NCBI GenBank assembly: GCA_020437545.1
Contig: JAGQWH010000006.1
Coordinates: 1-57,455 of the forward strand
Direction of reading: 5' to 3'
DNA from: Ignavibacteriota bacterium
GTDB taxonomy: Bacteria > Bacteroidota > Ignavibacteria > Tepidaquicellales > Tepidaquicellaceae
Length of the DNA stretch: 57,455 nt
Numbering within the stretch: the first letter of the stretch is position 1; every line of letters starts with the position of its first letter. A program made the translations under genes and the position numbers. The notes beneath the pieces are model-generated. The model was not told where the DNA came from. It worked only from the letters and a program-made list of their open reading frames with translations, and made no database searches. Below, piece by piece: positions 33,124 to 41,070 of the stretch.

Positions 33124-34005
33124 CTATTCGTATATCAATAATGCCCCTCCTACAATAAAAATTGTTGCAATTACTTTCTTAAGATAGTTTTCCTCTTTAA
33201 ATAATTTCGCACCGATCACAACTGCAAACAAAACAGATAATCTTTTCACTGCTATCACAAGCCCGACCGGACCAAGTTTCGTCGCTTCGATCTGAGTCCA
33301 TCTGTAACCAATTGTTGCAATGGCTATAAAAATTATTATCAGCAGAATATTTTTACTGACTCCATTAAAAAGTTTTTCATTATTGTTTTTCAGACCTGTC
33401 AGAATTCTGTATAGCAGAAATATTATCAGAAAGAAATAATTCTGCAAGACGAGGAAAGTAACCGGCGGCAGTTTAAAACTTGTCAGAAGCAATTTATCTA
33501 TAACAGAAGAAATTGTCATCAAGCCTAAAGCTATTAAAATTATCCTGTGATACTTTGAATCAATAAAAACCCTGAATGGCGCAGATATGTTTTCGCTTTT
33601 TTTGAGTTCGAGAATGTATGTTCCCGCAACTATAAGCATCATTCCCAGTACTTCAGTCAGCGATAAGCTTTCCCCCAGGAATAAGAATGCAAGCAATGCA
33701 ACTGTCATCGGAGATGCAGCAAGTATGGGTAAAGTTCTGCTGATCTCTAGATTTTTAAGTGCGATCATTATGCATAAGAAAGCAGTTGCGTTGATAATGG
33801 ATTTTCCGAATAGTACGAGTACTGAATATGAGGCTGCCGCAGACAGATCGACTTTGCCGATCAGTATTGTTGAAAACAAGGCTATGAATATTGAAACAAT
33901 TACCGTGAAATTCAGAGCCGAAATTTTACCCAGTACTTTCTTCTGCATTATTGCTGCGAATGCTGATAACAGTGCAGATGAGAGAGCGAGCAAGTACCAT
34001 TCCAT
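33124..34005 (-). CDS. EamA-family (DMT superfamily) transporter
   Basis: The 293-residue protein has about ten hydrophobic segments in two EamA halves. Internal motifs include Leu-Glu-Ile-Ser-Arg-Thr-Leu-Pro-Ile-Leu-Ala-Ala-Ser-Pro-Met-Thr in the first half and the matching Lys-Leu-Gly-Pro-Val-Gly-Leu-Val-Ile-Ala-Val-Lys-Arg in the second. Substrate not predictable; the family moves metabolites or drugs out of the cell. Stands alone, flanked by repeat arrays on both sides. Confidence 0.85.
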   Translation of the reverse strand: MEWYLLALSSALLSAFAAIMQKKVLGKISALNFTVIVSIFIALFSTILIGKVDLSAAASYSVLVLFGKSIINATAFLCIMIALKNLEISRTLPILAASPMTVALLAFLFLGESLSLTEVLGMMLIVAGTYILELKKSENISAPFRVFIDSKYHRIILIALGLMTISSVIDKLLLTSFKLPPVTFLVLQNYFFLIIFLLYRILTGLKNNNEKLFNGVSKNILLIIIFIAIATIGYRWTQIEATKLGPVGLVIAVKRLSVLFAVVIGAKLFKEENYLKKVIATIFIVGGALLIYE

Positions 34006-34013
34006 TTTGGGAA

Positions 34014-34065
34014 ATAGTTAGTAGTTAATAGTTAGTAGTTAATAGTTAGTAGTTAGTAGTTAATA
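34014..34065. repeat. Tandem array (AGTTAGTAGTTAAT units)
   Basis: TAGTTAG and TAGTTAA units just upstream of the EamA start on its strand. The following 34070-34345 carries REP-like hairpins (below) and no gene. Confidence 0.8.
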
Positions 34066-34134
34066 ATTTTATGGTAATTATTTTTAATCCTTTTTTGATT
34101 GTACCGAAACTCCAAGACAGTCTTAAAACTTTTC

Positions 34135-34192
34135 ACTCGTTCCTAAACTCCAGTTTAGGAACGTACTTGCAATTGAAACTCTGTTTCAAAAC
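34135..34192. repeat. REP-like double hairpin, copy 2
   Basis: CGTTCCTAAACTCCAGTTTAG and onward, then TTGAAACTCTGTTTCAA. Closely matches 27257-27312 with compensating changes that keep both stems paired. Confidence 0.65.
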
Positions 34193-34288
34193 CGCTTCGT
34201 TCATACTGATCCACATCGCGGATTGGAAACAGTTGTAAATGGTCATAAATCAAAACACCACTTTTGCTTTCACGAAAAAATTTGAAAC

Positions 34289-34318
34289 TACTCCTTCCCA
34301 AACCCCAGTTTGGGAAGA
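34289..34318. repeat. REP-like hairpin, half copy 3
   Basis: CTTCCCAAACCCCAGTTTGG and onward. Only the first hairpin of the pair is present. Confidence 0.6.
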
Positions 34319-34347
34319 CATACTCGGTGATCAAAAATAGTTGTAAT

Positions 34348-36738
34348 CTAAAATGCCAGTTTTGCTTTAAAGAAAAAATTTCTTCCGGGTTCGGATGTGA
34401 CAGAACCTCTGTTGGTTGATAAATAATTTCTGTAATCATTATTAAAAATATTTTCTATTCCGATATCAAATCCAAAATCATAACCGCTTAAAAATAGTTT
34501 ATTTACTCCGGTATAAAAATTAAATACAGCATATCCGGTAGTCGCAATTTCACCTGTCGCAACCCGGTTCTGATCTGCATAAATAAACGTATTAAAATTA
34601 AAATTAAAAAAATTATTGAGATCATATTTAAAACCGATATTTCCGTTTAGCGGCGGGATCTGAGGCAGTGCAGCACCGGTTTTAGTATCTTCTCCATTCA
34701 CAAAGGAAGCGCCGCCATAGAAAACAAATCTACCATAAAAATTATAATCCCATTCGGCATCGAAGCCTGCAAGTCTTGCGCTGCCTATATTTGTTTTAAC
34801 GAGAGCATTCCTTCCTTCATACATACCCTGGATTTCCGTAACAAGATCTGTAAGATAATTTGAATACAACTCAAGAGAAAGATTCAGATCATCACTCCAG
34901 TATTTAAGTGAAGTGGAAATAAAATAACCGGTCTCAGGATCGAGAAGCGGATTGCCTATTCTGACTAAATTGCCGAGATCAATATACTGAAATCTTTCCT
35001 CCAGAGATGGAGACCTGTAAGCATAAGAAAAATTCAAAGCACAATTCAGTTCTTTGCTGAGTTTGTAATTACCGCCCGTATTAAAGCTCCACGAGAGATC
35101 ATTCGAAGAAGATGCTTCCCACAGAACTATCTGATTCGGCGGAGAATTATTTACGACTCCGTTAGTAATTACATATAAAGGACTGACAGACTCCTCGTTC
35201 GAGATATATATTCCGTCAACTCTCGCGCTTACATCAACAAACAACTTATCCTTCATTATACTTATCTGATCCTGAGCAAATAGTCCGATGCTTGTATATC
35301 TGGAATCAGGAATCGGGACGTCACCTGTCTGAACAATTGAAGTCGAGACAACATTATTATTTGAATCAAGCACTTCAATTTTCTGAGTTCGCTCTCTTGA
35401 AGTCTCAAGTTTTCTGCTCCATAGATCAATGCCTCCGATAAGTTTATTATTGTTATTGGTTACAAAATCCGCCTGAATGATTGCTCCGGATGAATAATGT
35501 TTGCCATCTGGATCGATCGAAATATTAGTGATCTTTCTTGCAGGTCCGGTAGCTGTTTTCGGTATAAAGACAATACTGTTAGGAACAACACTTACATCTC
35601 TGAAAATATTCTGAAGAAACACTTTTGCTGACAGATAACTTATAAGTCCATTAATATTTTTTCTTTCATAAGTCAAAGCTGCAAGCTGTCTTTCTGCAGG
35701 TTCGTATGTGACTGTTGCTGTATTCGGGAATAAAGGATAGCCGCCCGGAATACCTGCATAAGGTGTATTCAGAAACTGAAGGTCAAGTGTAAGAAAATTA
35801 TTTTTGCTGAATCTTAATCCTGTGTTTAATGATATTCCGTAATCTCTGAAAGAGCTGTTGGGAATAACTCCCGACGGAATTTTAACATCAGATGCCTGAC
35901 GGAAGATTGTGTAGAGATTTGAATATATATTTTCTGAATTCAGATAAAGAGACAATCCGGGATTTGTCATTTCATTAACCGCTGCATATCCGCCGGAGAT
36001 CACGCCGGTCATTGATAATTTTTTCTCAAACTTTCCCGAAAGAGTAGTAATGCTAACGACACCGCCCGTTCCGCCCGAACCGTATATCGATGACGTTCCG
36101 CCTTTGATCACCTCGATCCTTTCAATTGTATTCATATCAACAAGCGATAATCTTGCCGAAAGATTATTGGCAGTTTCGATCCTGTTGCCGTTTATGAGCA
36201 CAACAATATTGTCCCTACTCATCCCTCTGATGTTAATATCAGTTGCCCAGATACCGTCTCTAACAAGATTAAGTCCGGGTTTGGTACTTAACACCTCCGA
36301 CACAGAAACGGGATTCACACCGGCAATACTTTTTCTGGAAACCAATGCGATCGGAAAGATAGAGTATTTAAGCTGATGTTCGATTTTTGTGGAATAAACT
36401 TCAATCTCGCCTGTCATGATATTCATCTCCGGAAGATAAATAATTGTAAAGTTGGTTTCGGCAGCTATTAATTTTTTATAAACAGAAGAATTTTTATAGC
36501 CGATCATACTTGCTCTTATGGTAATGTATTCAACTTTTATATTATAAATTGAAAACATCCCGCTGTCATCTGTAGCAGCTTTTAATTCTCCGGGATAAAT
36601 AATTATCACAGCGCCTGAGACTGGAAATTTTGAATTCGCATCTATGACTTTCCCTGAAATTTCAAATTGCCCTGAAGCAATTTTTACTGAAAAGAAAAAT
36701 ATAAAAATCGAATATAATATTTGTTTTATTATTCTCAT
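34348..36738 (-). CDS. TonB-dependent outer-membrane receptor
   Basis: The 796-residue protein has a signal peptide (Ile-Leu-Tyr-Ser-Ile-Phe-Ile-Phe-Phe-Phe, ending near Ala-Ser-Gly-Gln), a CarboxypepD_reg-like domain (residues 27-110, Ile-Ser-Gly-Lys-Val-Ile-Asp), a plug domain (Ile-Arg-Gly-Met-Ser-Arg-Asp-Asn-Ile-Val-Val-Leu-Ile-Asn-Gly near residue 168; Glu-Val-Ile-Lys-Gly-Gly-Thr-Ser-Ser-Ile-Tyr-Gly-Ser-Gly near 210), and a long barrel ending in Phe-Phe-Lys-Ala-Lys-Leu-Ala-Phe. It imports a metal chelate or other small compound with TonB energy. No SusD partner is next to it, which points to a metal or vitamin receptor rather than glycan. A palindromic operator lies upstream. Confidence 0.92.
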   Translation of the reverse strand: MRIIKQILYSIFIFFFSVKIASGQFEISGKVIDANSKFPVSGAVIIIYPGELKAATDDSGMFSIYNIKVEYITIRASMIGYKNSSVYKKLIAAETNFTIIYLPEMNIMTGEIEVYSTKIEHQLKYSIFPIALVSRKSIAGVNPVSVSEVLSTKPGLNLVRDGIWATDINIRGMSRDNIVVLINGNRIETANNLSARLSLVDMNTIERIEVIKGGTSSIYGSGGTGGVVSITTLSGKFEKKLSMTGVISGGYAAVNEMTNPGLSLYLNSENIYSNLYTIFRQASDVKIPSGVIPNSSFRDYGISLNTGLRFSKNNFLTLDLQFLNTPYAGIPGGYPLFPNTATVTYEPAERQLAALTYERKNINGLISYLSAKVFLQNIFRDVSVVPNSIVFIPKTATGPARKITNISIDPDGKHYSSGAIIQADFVTNNNNKLIGGIDLWSRKLETSRERTQKIEVLDSNNNVVSTSIVQTGDVPIPDSRYTSIGLFAQDQISIMKDKLFVDVSARVDGIYISNEESVSPLYVITNGVVNNSPPNQIVLWEASSSNDLSWSFNTGGNYKLSKELNCALNFSYAYRSPSLEERFQYIDLGNLVRIGNPLLDPETGYFISTSLKYWSDDLNLSLELYSNYLTDLVTEIQGMYEGRNALVKTNIGSARLAGFDAEWDYNFYGRFVFYGGASFVNGEDTKTGAALPQIPPLNGNIGFKYDLNNFFNFNFNTFIYADQNRVATGEIATTGYAVFNFYTGVNKLFLSGYDFGFDIGIENIFNNDYRNYLSTNRGSVTSEPGRNFFFKAKLAF

Positions 36739-36743
36739 CTATT

Positions 36744-36751
36744 CAAAAATA
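36744..36751 (-). promoter_or_regulatory. Candidate -7 box for the TonB receptor
   Basis: On the minus strand TATTTTTG fits TAnnTTTG and ends five nt before the ATG, which would leave a transcript with almost no leader. The palindrome at 36772-36791 is centred about 34 nt from the box. Confidence 0.4.
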
Positions 36752-36771
36752 TGAATAATGAAAATTATGTC

Positions 36772-36791
36772 TTTATGATTTAAATCATAAA
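36772..36791. promoter_or_regulatory. Crp/Fnr-like palindromic operator upstream of the TonB receptor
   Basis: A perfect 20-bp palindrome, TTTATGATTTAAATCATAAA, with the TGATnnnnATCA core of Fnr-type sites. If the -7 box call is right, its centre (36781.5) is about 41 nt upstream of the predicted start of transcription, the usual place for a class II activator. The regulator is not in the window. Confidence 0.5.
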
Positions 36792-37470
36792 TGAGACTGA
36801 TAATTAGCTTTGTTTTGGGACATTAAATTAGTTGCCCTTTTGAGATCTTTCCTAGTCCATTCTGACTGTCCGACAGTATTAAAATTGCCTCGAAGTCTCG
36901 AAGACTGAAAGATATAAACATTTAAAACCAACTCCTTTGAGACTTTGATCCGATGTCGCGGTTAGTTTGAATACGCTCTTGCTTCCGTCTCCGCAGAGTT
37001 ATTCCACTATGAATAATTCGACAAAAGTTTACTTTTCATGCGGAAAACTCTGCGGGGGAGACTCCTTCAGGGTTCAAATATCCGCAGAGTCTATCGCTCA
37101 AAAATTCCTCTTAGATTCTATATCTTACTGCGAAATGACTCTGCAGAGACACCTTGATAGAAAGTCAGAACAATCCCGTAGGGATTGAATGTTGGAAGCA
37201 TAAAGTCACCATGAGAGCCAATCCCTTTAGGGATTGGATGTTCTTTTGTCTGTTTCTGCGGATTATGATTAGTGTTCATATTTAGTTTTTCGAAATTAAG
37301 GAAAGAGCTTCGTCCGGTAGAAGGGTTTGAGTTTGATTCTCAAGTAGCAGAAAACAATAATAAAATTATTGGGATGAGTAATTTTATCCGAAGTAAAATC
37401 TATGAAATTGGTTTTTGATAAAAACCGGTAATAGCCAGATCACAAAACAAAAGAATAAAAATAATATTAT
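36792..37470. repeat. Non-coding region with inverted and direct repeats
   Basis: No gene seen. TCTCCGCAGAGTT (36989-37001) and AACTCTGCGGGGGAGA (37056-37071) form an imperfect inverted pair; CCGCAGAGTC recurs at 37081. Two hairpins follow: CAATCCCGTAGGGATTG (37171-37187) and CCAATCCCTTTAGGGATTGG (37218-37237), each trailed by ATGTT. An open frame at 36967-37188 spans these repeats and does not look coding. Confidence 0.55.
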
Positions 37471-37686
37471 TCATGAATTTATATCGTAATCTGAATTAAC
37501 AAAAGAAATGTCTGATACATAAGCTATTAATCCAAGATTAACTACCGTAAATGAAATTTTCAGAATAATACTTGCTAGGATCTTATTCTTAATTAAAAAT
37601 AAGGAAATCAGAAAAGTTATTAATGGAATTCCAATTAATACAAATTCTATAAATATCAATAAGTATGTAAATTCATCTGACTCCAT
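37471..37686 (-). CDS. Small hypothetical protein with two membrane segments
   Basis: The 71-residue frame encodes two hydrophobic helices joined by Lys-Asn-Lys and ends in polar residues. No family recognised. It is 105 nt downstream of hicA and on the same strand. Weak call because it rests on hydrophobicity alone. Confidence 0.35.
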   Translation of the reverse strand: MESDEFTYLLIFIEFVLIGIPLITFLISLFLIKNKILASIILKISFTVVNLGLIAYVSDISFVNSDYDINS

Positions 37687-37791
37687 TTTTTCTTAAAAAA
37701 TTTTTACAAATGGCAGAAGCTAATATTCCCTGAAGAACAATATCAAATATTTTGAAGAAAAAAATAGTCAAAAGAGCTTATATAATATATA

Positions 37792-38031
37792 CTAAGAATA
37801 AAATTGTTGATTTAACTCTTCTATAGGAATGTATTTAGCGGCTTGTCTTACAATAGCTCTTAAAGTACCGGTATCAATTTCTTTGTGATTAGGAATTAGC
37901 AAAGTTTGTTTCATATTTTCTTTAAATCTTCTTAATTTTACGTGACTTCCTTTTTGATTAATAACATCAAATCCAAACAGGTTCAAAATAGAAATGACAT
38001 CTTTTCCGGAAAGCTTTTTCAGTTTAGACAT
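37792..38031 (-). CDS. hicA: HicA-type mRNA interferase toxin
   Basis: Start at the ATG at 38031; it overlaps the hicB stop by 8 nt. The 79-residue protein begins Lys-Lys-Leu-Ser-Gly-Lys-Asp and has Gln-Lys-Gly-Ser-His-Val-Lys-Leu with the catalytic His near residue 29, followed by Ile-Pro-Asn-His-Lys-Glu-Ile-Asp-Thr-Gly-Thr-Leu-Arg-Ala-Ile. These are the HicA/YcfA hallmarks. HicA binds and cuts mRNA; HicB blocks it. The catalytic His is intact, so this toxin is probably functional. Confidence 0.9.
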   Translation of the reverse strand: MSKLKKLSGKDVISILNLFGFDVINQKGSHVKLRRFKENMKQTLLIPNHKEIDTGTLRAIVRQAAKYIPIEELNQQFYS

Positions 38032-38257
38032 ATTCAGGTTCGAGTTCAAATGTTATCATCAAATTCGGCTTTTCATCTAATCCAAATTCTTTAGAGTCCT
38101 CACCTTCAAGAAATAGCTCAACAGCCTCTTTAAGATTTTTCGTAACTTCATCCAGCGTCTGTCCTTGTGTAACTACAGGTATTTCCATACATTCGGCGAC
38201 AAATCCGCTTTCTTCCCCGTTAATAATTACTGCTTTTATATTTTTTTGAAGTTTCAT
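38024..38257 (-). CDS. hicB: HicB-type antitoxin
   Basis: Start at the ATG at 38257; the product is 77 residues. It has the HicB partial RNase H fold: Ile-Asn-Gly-Glu-Glu-Ser-Gly-Phe-Val-Ala-Glu-Cys, then Gly-Gln-Thr-Leu-Asp-Glu-Val and Leu-Lys-Glu-Ala-Val-Glu-Leu-Phe. No DNA-binding tail is present, so it is the short form. Antitoxin precedes toxin, the less common order. Confidence 0.88.
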   Translation of the reverse strand: MKLQKNIKAVIINGEESGFVAECMEIPVVTQGQTLDEVTKNLKEAVELFLEGEDSKEFGLDEKPNLMITFELEPEYV

Positions 38258-38284
38258 AGGATTAATATACGTTTTAATGTTCAA

Positions 38285-38535
38285 TCAATATAAGAATAGT
38301 ATATTTTTTCTACAAAGCATAAATAAAAAATATGCTGAGATGAAAATCCTTTGCCGGAAAAGCATCATATAAAATTTCTTAAAAAATATGATTATACTTT
38401 GGAAGAGAATTTACTAATATAACCTCAGATATAAAACAGGTAAGTTTGTATAAATTACTCTTAATTAATAAGTTTTGAGCAACACTGATTTCCTGAACAT
38501 ACTTTCATTTAATTTCTATCTTTATAATTCCTCAC
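38285..38535. other. Intergenic region before hutH
   Basis: AT-rich, no gene seen. Two candidate -7 boxes lie at its right end. Confidence 0.5.
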
Positions 38536-38543
38536 TACATTTG

Positions 38544-38551
38544 TATATTTG
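38544..38551 (+). promoter_or_regulatory. Candidate -7 box for hutH, almost leaderless
   Basis: TATATTTG fits TAnnTTTG and is followed by CAC then ATG, so transcription would start at or next to the start codon. A second match, TACATTTG, lies at 38536-38543. Confidence 0.4.
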
Positions 38552-38554
38552 CAC

Positions 38555-40096
38555 ATGCAAAAAACAACCTTTTCGATTACGGGAAATAATCTCACCGTAG
38601 AAAATTCAGTTCAGATAGTAATAAGTAACCGGAAGATCTCATTGAGCAAGGCTTCCGAAAAGAAAGTAAAGGCTTCACGAAAGCTCGTTGAGAAATGGAT
38701 CAGCAATGATGAAATTATTTACGGTATTACAACTGGCTTCGGTGAATTCAAAGATGTTAAAATTCCCGGCAAGGACATTCACGAATTACAGAGAAATCTT
38801 ATTCTTTCTCATGCTGCAGGTGTAGGGAAATACATACCCGATTTCATTGTAAGACTGATGCTTTTATTCAGAATAAATTCACTTGCTTCAGGATATTCGG
38901 GAATCAGACTTGAGTTAATACAGCATCTTATAAAAATATTCAATTCCGGAATAGTACCTTTGATACCGTCACAGGGTTCGGTCGGGAGTTCGGGAGATCT
39001 CTCTCCCCTTTCCCATTTAGCTCTTACGATCATAGGTGAAGGTCAGTGTAAATGTGACGGTGAAATTACCGACAGCATTTCAGCCTTAAAGAAGAAAAAA
39101 ATTAAACCTGTAAAGCTTACCGCAAAAGAAGGACTTGCTCTAATAAACGGCACTCAGATGATGTCGGCTTATCTATGCAAAGCAATTTATGATGCTGAAT
39201 ATTTATCAAAGATAGCGGATATTTCAGGAAGCATGTCACTCGATGCAATGCGCGGAACAGTTTCTGCATTTTCGGATAAACTTCAGAAAATCAGACCGCA
39301 CAAAGGACAGATCGCAACAGCTAATAATTTAAGAAAGCTGCTGAAAGGAAGTGAGATTCTCGTTTCACATAAAAACTGCGGAAAGGTGCAGGATGCTTAT
39401 TCACTCAGATGCATGCCGCAGGTACATGGTGCTGTGAAGGATACTATAAATTATTGCAAAAGCGTTCTTGAGACTGAGATCAATTCAGTTACGGATAATC
39501 CTTTGATATTTACCGATGGAGAGGAATTCATTGCAGGCGGAAATTTTCACGGAGAACCGATTGCATTAGCAGCGGATTTTCTTGCAATAGCCATCAGCGA
39601 ACTCGGTAACATAAGTGAAAGAAGAACTGCAAGACTCGTTGACGGAAGTCTGAGCGGATTGCCGAGATTTTTGGTTGATGAAAAGAAAGCCGGGCTTAAT
39701 TCAGGATTGATGATCGTACAATATACTGCAGCTGCATTAGTCAGCGAAAACAAAGTGCTTTGCCATCCCGCTTCGGTTGATTCAATTCCGACGAGTGCAA
39801 ATCAGGAAGATCACAACTCGATGGGTTCTGTAAGTTCGCGTAAATGCTTTGACGTTGTGAATAATGTAAAAAAAGTGATCGCAATTGAGATCATGTGCGC
39901 AGCGCAGGGAATGGATTTTCTCAGACCATTAAAAAGCGGAAAAGGAACAGAGCAGGCATATCTAAATGTAAGAAAGAAAATAGAACACATTTCAGATGAT
40001 GTTATAACATCCGGCTACATACTAAAAACCGTTGAAACGGTTTTTGACGAAAAGTTCCTTAAATCAATAGAAACCAAAACAGGAAAGCTGGAATAA
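38555..40096 (+). CDS. hutH: Histidine ammonia-lyase family (MIO enzyme)
   Basis: Start at the ATG at 38555. The 513-residue protein has the MIO loop Gly-Ser-Val-Gly-Ser-Ser-Gly-Asp-Leu-Ser-Pro-Leu-Ser-His near residue 145; the usual Ala-Ser-Gly triad reads Ser-Ser-Gly (38987-38995). Other family marks are Tyr-Gly-Ile-Thr-Thr-Gly-Phe-Gly-Glu-Phe near residue 54 and Ser-Ala-Asn-Gln-Glu-Asp-His-Asn-Ser-Met-Gly near 415. It removes ammonia from histidine to give urocanate. No hutU, hutI or hutG lies nearby. An aromatic amino-acid lyase role cannot be excluded. Confidence 0.87.
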   Translation: MQKTTFSITGNNLTVENSVQIVISNRKISLSKASEKKVKASRKLVEKWISNDEIIYGITTGFGEFKDVKIPGKDIHELQRNLILSHAAGVGKYIPDFIVRLMLLFRINSLASGYSGIRLELIQHLIKIFNSGIVPLIPSQGSVGSSGDLSPLSHLALTIIGEGQCKCDGEITDSISALKKKKIKPVKLTAKEGLALINGTQMMSAYLCKAIYDAEYLSKIADISGSMSLDAMRGTVSAFSDKLQKIRPHKGQIATANNLRKLLKGSEILVSHKNCGKVQDAYSLRCMPQVHGAVKDTINYCKSVLETEINSVTDNPLIFTDGEEFIAGGNFHGEPIALAADFLAIAISELGNISERRTARLVDGSLSGLPRFLVDEKKAGLNSGLMIVQYTAAALVSENKVLCHPASVDSIPTSANQEDHNSMGSVSSRKCFDVVNNVKKVIAIEIMCAAQGMDFLRPLKSGKGTEQAYLNVRKKIEHISDDVITSGYILKTVETVFDEKFLKSIETKTGKLE

Positions 40097-40135
40097 ATAA
40101 TTTATCACGCCCATATTTTGACACTAAATCATTGA

Positions 40136-41050
40136 ATGAAAAAAATTTTTGACCGGATAAAAGATCTGAAAGTTTACAGAACCGTTTACCATTATATAGA
40201 TGTATTATTAGTAAAATTTGATACGGATCATATCTGGATAATGTCATCGGGGATTTCATTCAATATTCTGATGTGTATAATTCCATTTACACTGATGCTT
40301 TTAACAGTGCTTGGATATTATCTCGAAAGCGGAGAAGTACAGGAGAAACTCATAAGTTATCTGAACAGTGTAGTACCGCTTCCGGGTCAGTATAAAGACA
40401 GATTCATATTTGAGTTGACCGAAAGGACAAAAGAACTTTCCAACAATGCGTTTCTTACCGGAACCCTCGGGCTTGCAGGATTATTCTGGACAGTAAGCGG
40501 ACTCTTCTCAGCAATGCGGGAAGTACTTAGAAAGATTTACAACGTAAACACCGAACTGAATTATTTTATCGGTAAGATCAGGGATTTTGCTCTTGTTATT
40601 ATCAGCGTTGTTCTTTTTATATTATCGATGGCAGTCACTTCAGGATTTCAGATAATTGAGGAATATTCACAGGGAATTTTCGGAGAGATAGTTATTCTGA
40701 CATTTTTTCAGAAGCTTATTCCTATAGTTATAGCGTTCCTTTTGTCTTTCGGATTGTTTTATGTATTATATGCTTTAGTACCTCACTGGAGATATAACAG
40801 GAAAGTGATTTTATTCTCCTCCTTTATGTCAGCTATATTTTTTGAAGCTTTAAAATACCTGTTTTCTGTTTACGTTTTAAAGATCGCAAATTACGGAAAG
40901 ATATACGGTGCATACGCTACCATAGTAATTAGTATATTTTATATTTATTATATCTCAGTAATATTTGTAGTAGGAGCTGAGTTAGGCTCGATATATTACG
41001 AAAGAAACAAAGCAAATTTAGACATGAAATTTAAACCCAAAAACACTTAA
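40136..41050 (+). CDS. YihY/BrkB-family membrane protein
   Basis: The 304-residue protein has six hydrophobic segments and the family marks Ser-Gly-Ile-Ser-Phe-Asn-Ile-Leu-Met near residue 39 and Gly-Leu-Phe-Trp-Thr-Val-Ser-Gly near 120, with Tyr-Ala-Thr-Ile-Val-Ile-Ser-Ile-Phe-Tyr-Ile-Tyr near 262. Formerly called ribonuclease BN, the family is now taken as an integral membrane protein of unknown transport role. It is probably cotranscribed with the phosphatase gene 20 nt downstream. Confidence 0.85.
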   Translation: MKKIFDRIKDLKVYRTVYHYIDVLLVKFDTDHIWIMSSGISFNILMCIIPFTLMLLTVLGYYLESGEVQEKLISYLNSVVPLPGQYKDRFIFELTERTKELSNNAFLTGTLGLAGLFWTVSGLFSAMREVLRKIYNVNTELNYFIGKIRDFALVIISVVLFILSMAVTSGFQIIEEYSQGIFGEIVILTFFQKLIPIVIAFLLSFGLFYVLYALVPHWRYNRKVILFSSFMSAIFFEALKYLFSVYVLKIANYGKIYGAYATIVISIFYIYYISVIFVVGAELGSIYYERNKANLDMKFKPKNT

Positions 41051-41070
41051 AAACTGAAACTTAAATTATA

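Noticed and set aside
34155..34439. 94-residue minus-strand frame upstream end overlapping the TonB receptor
   Set aside because: It lies in another frame of the receptor's 3' end and repeat sequence; a shadow of the real gene.
36967..37188. 73-residue frame in the gene-free region before hicBA
   Set aside because: It spans inverted and direct repeats with Ser/Arg-rich text and has no recognisable fold or start signal.
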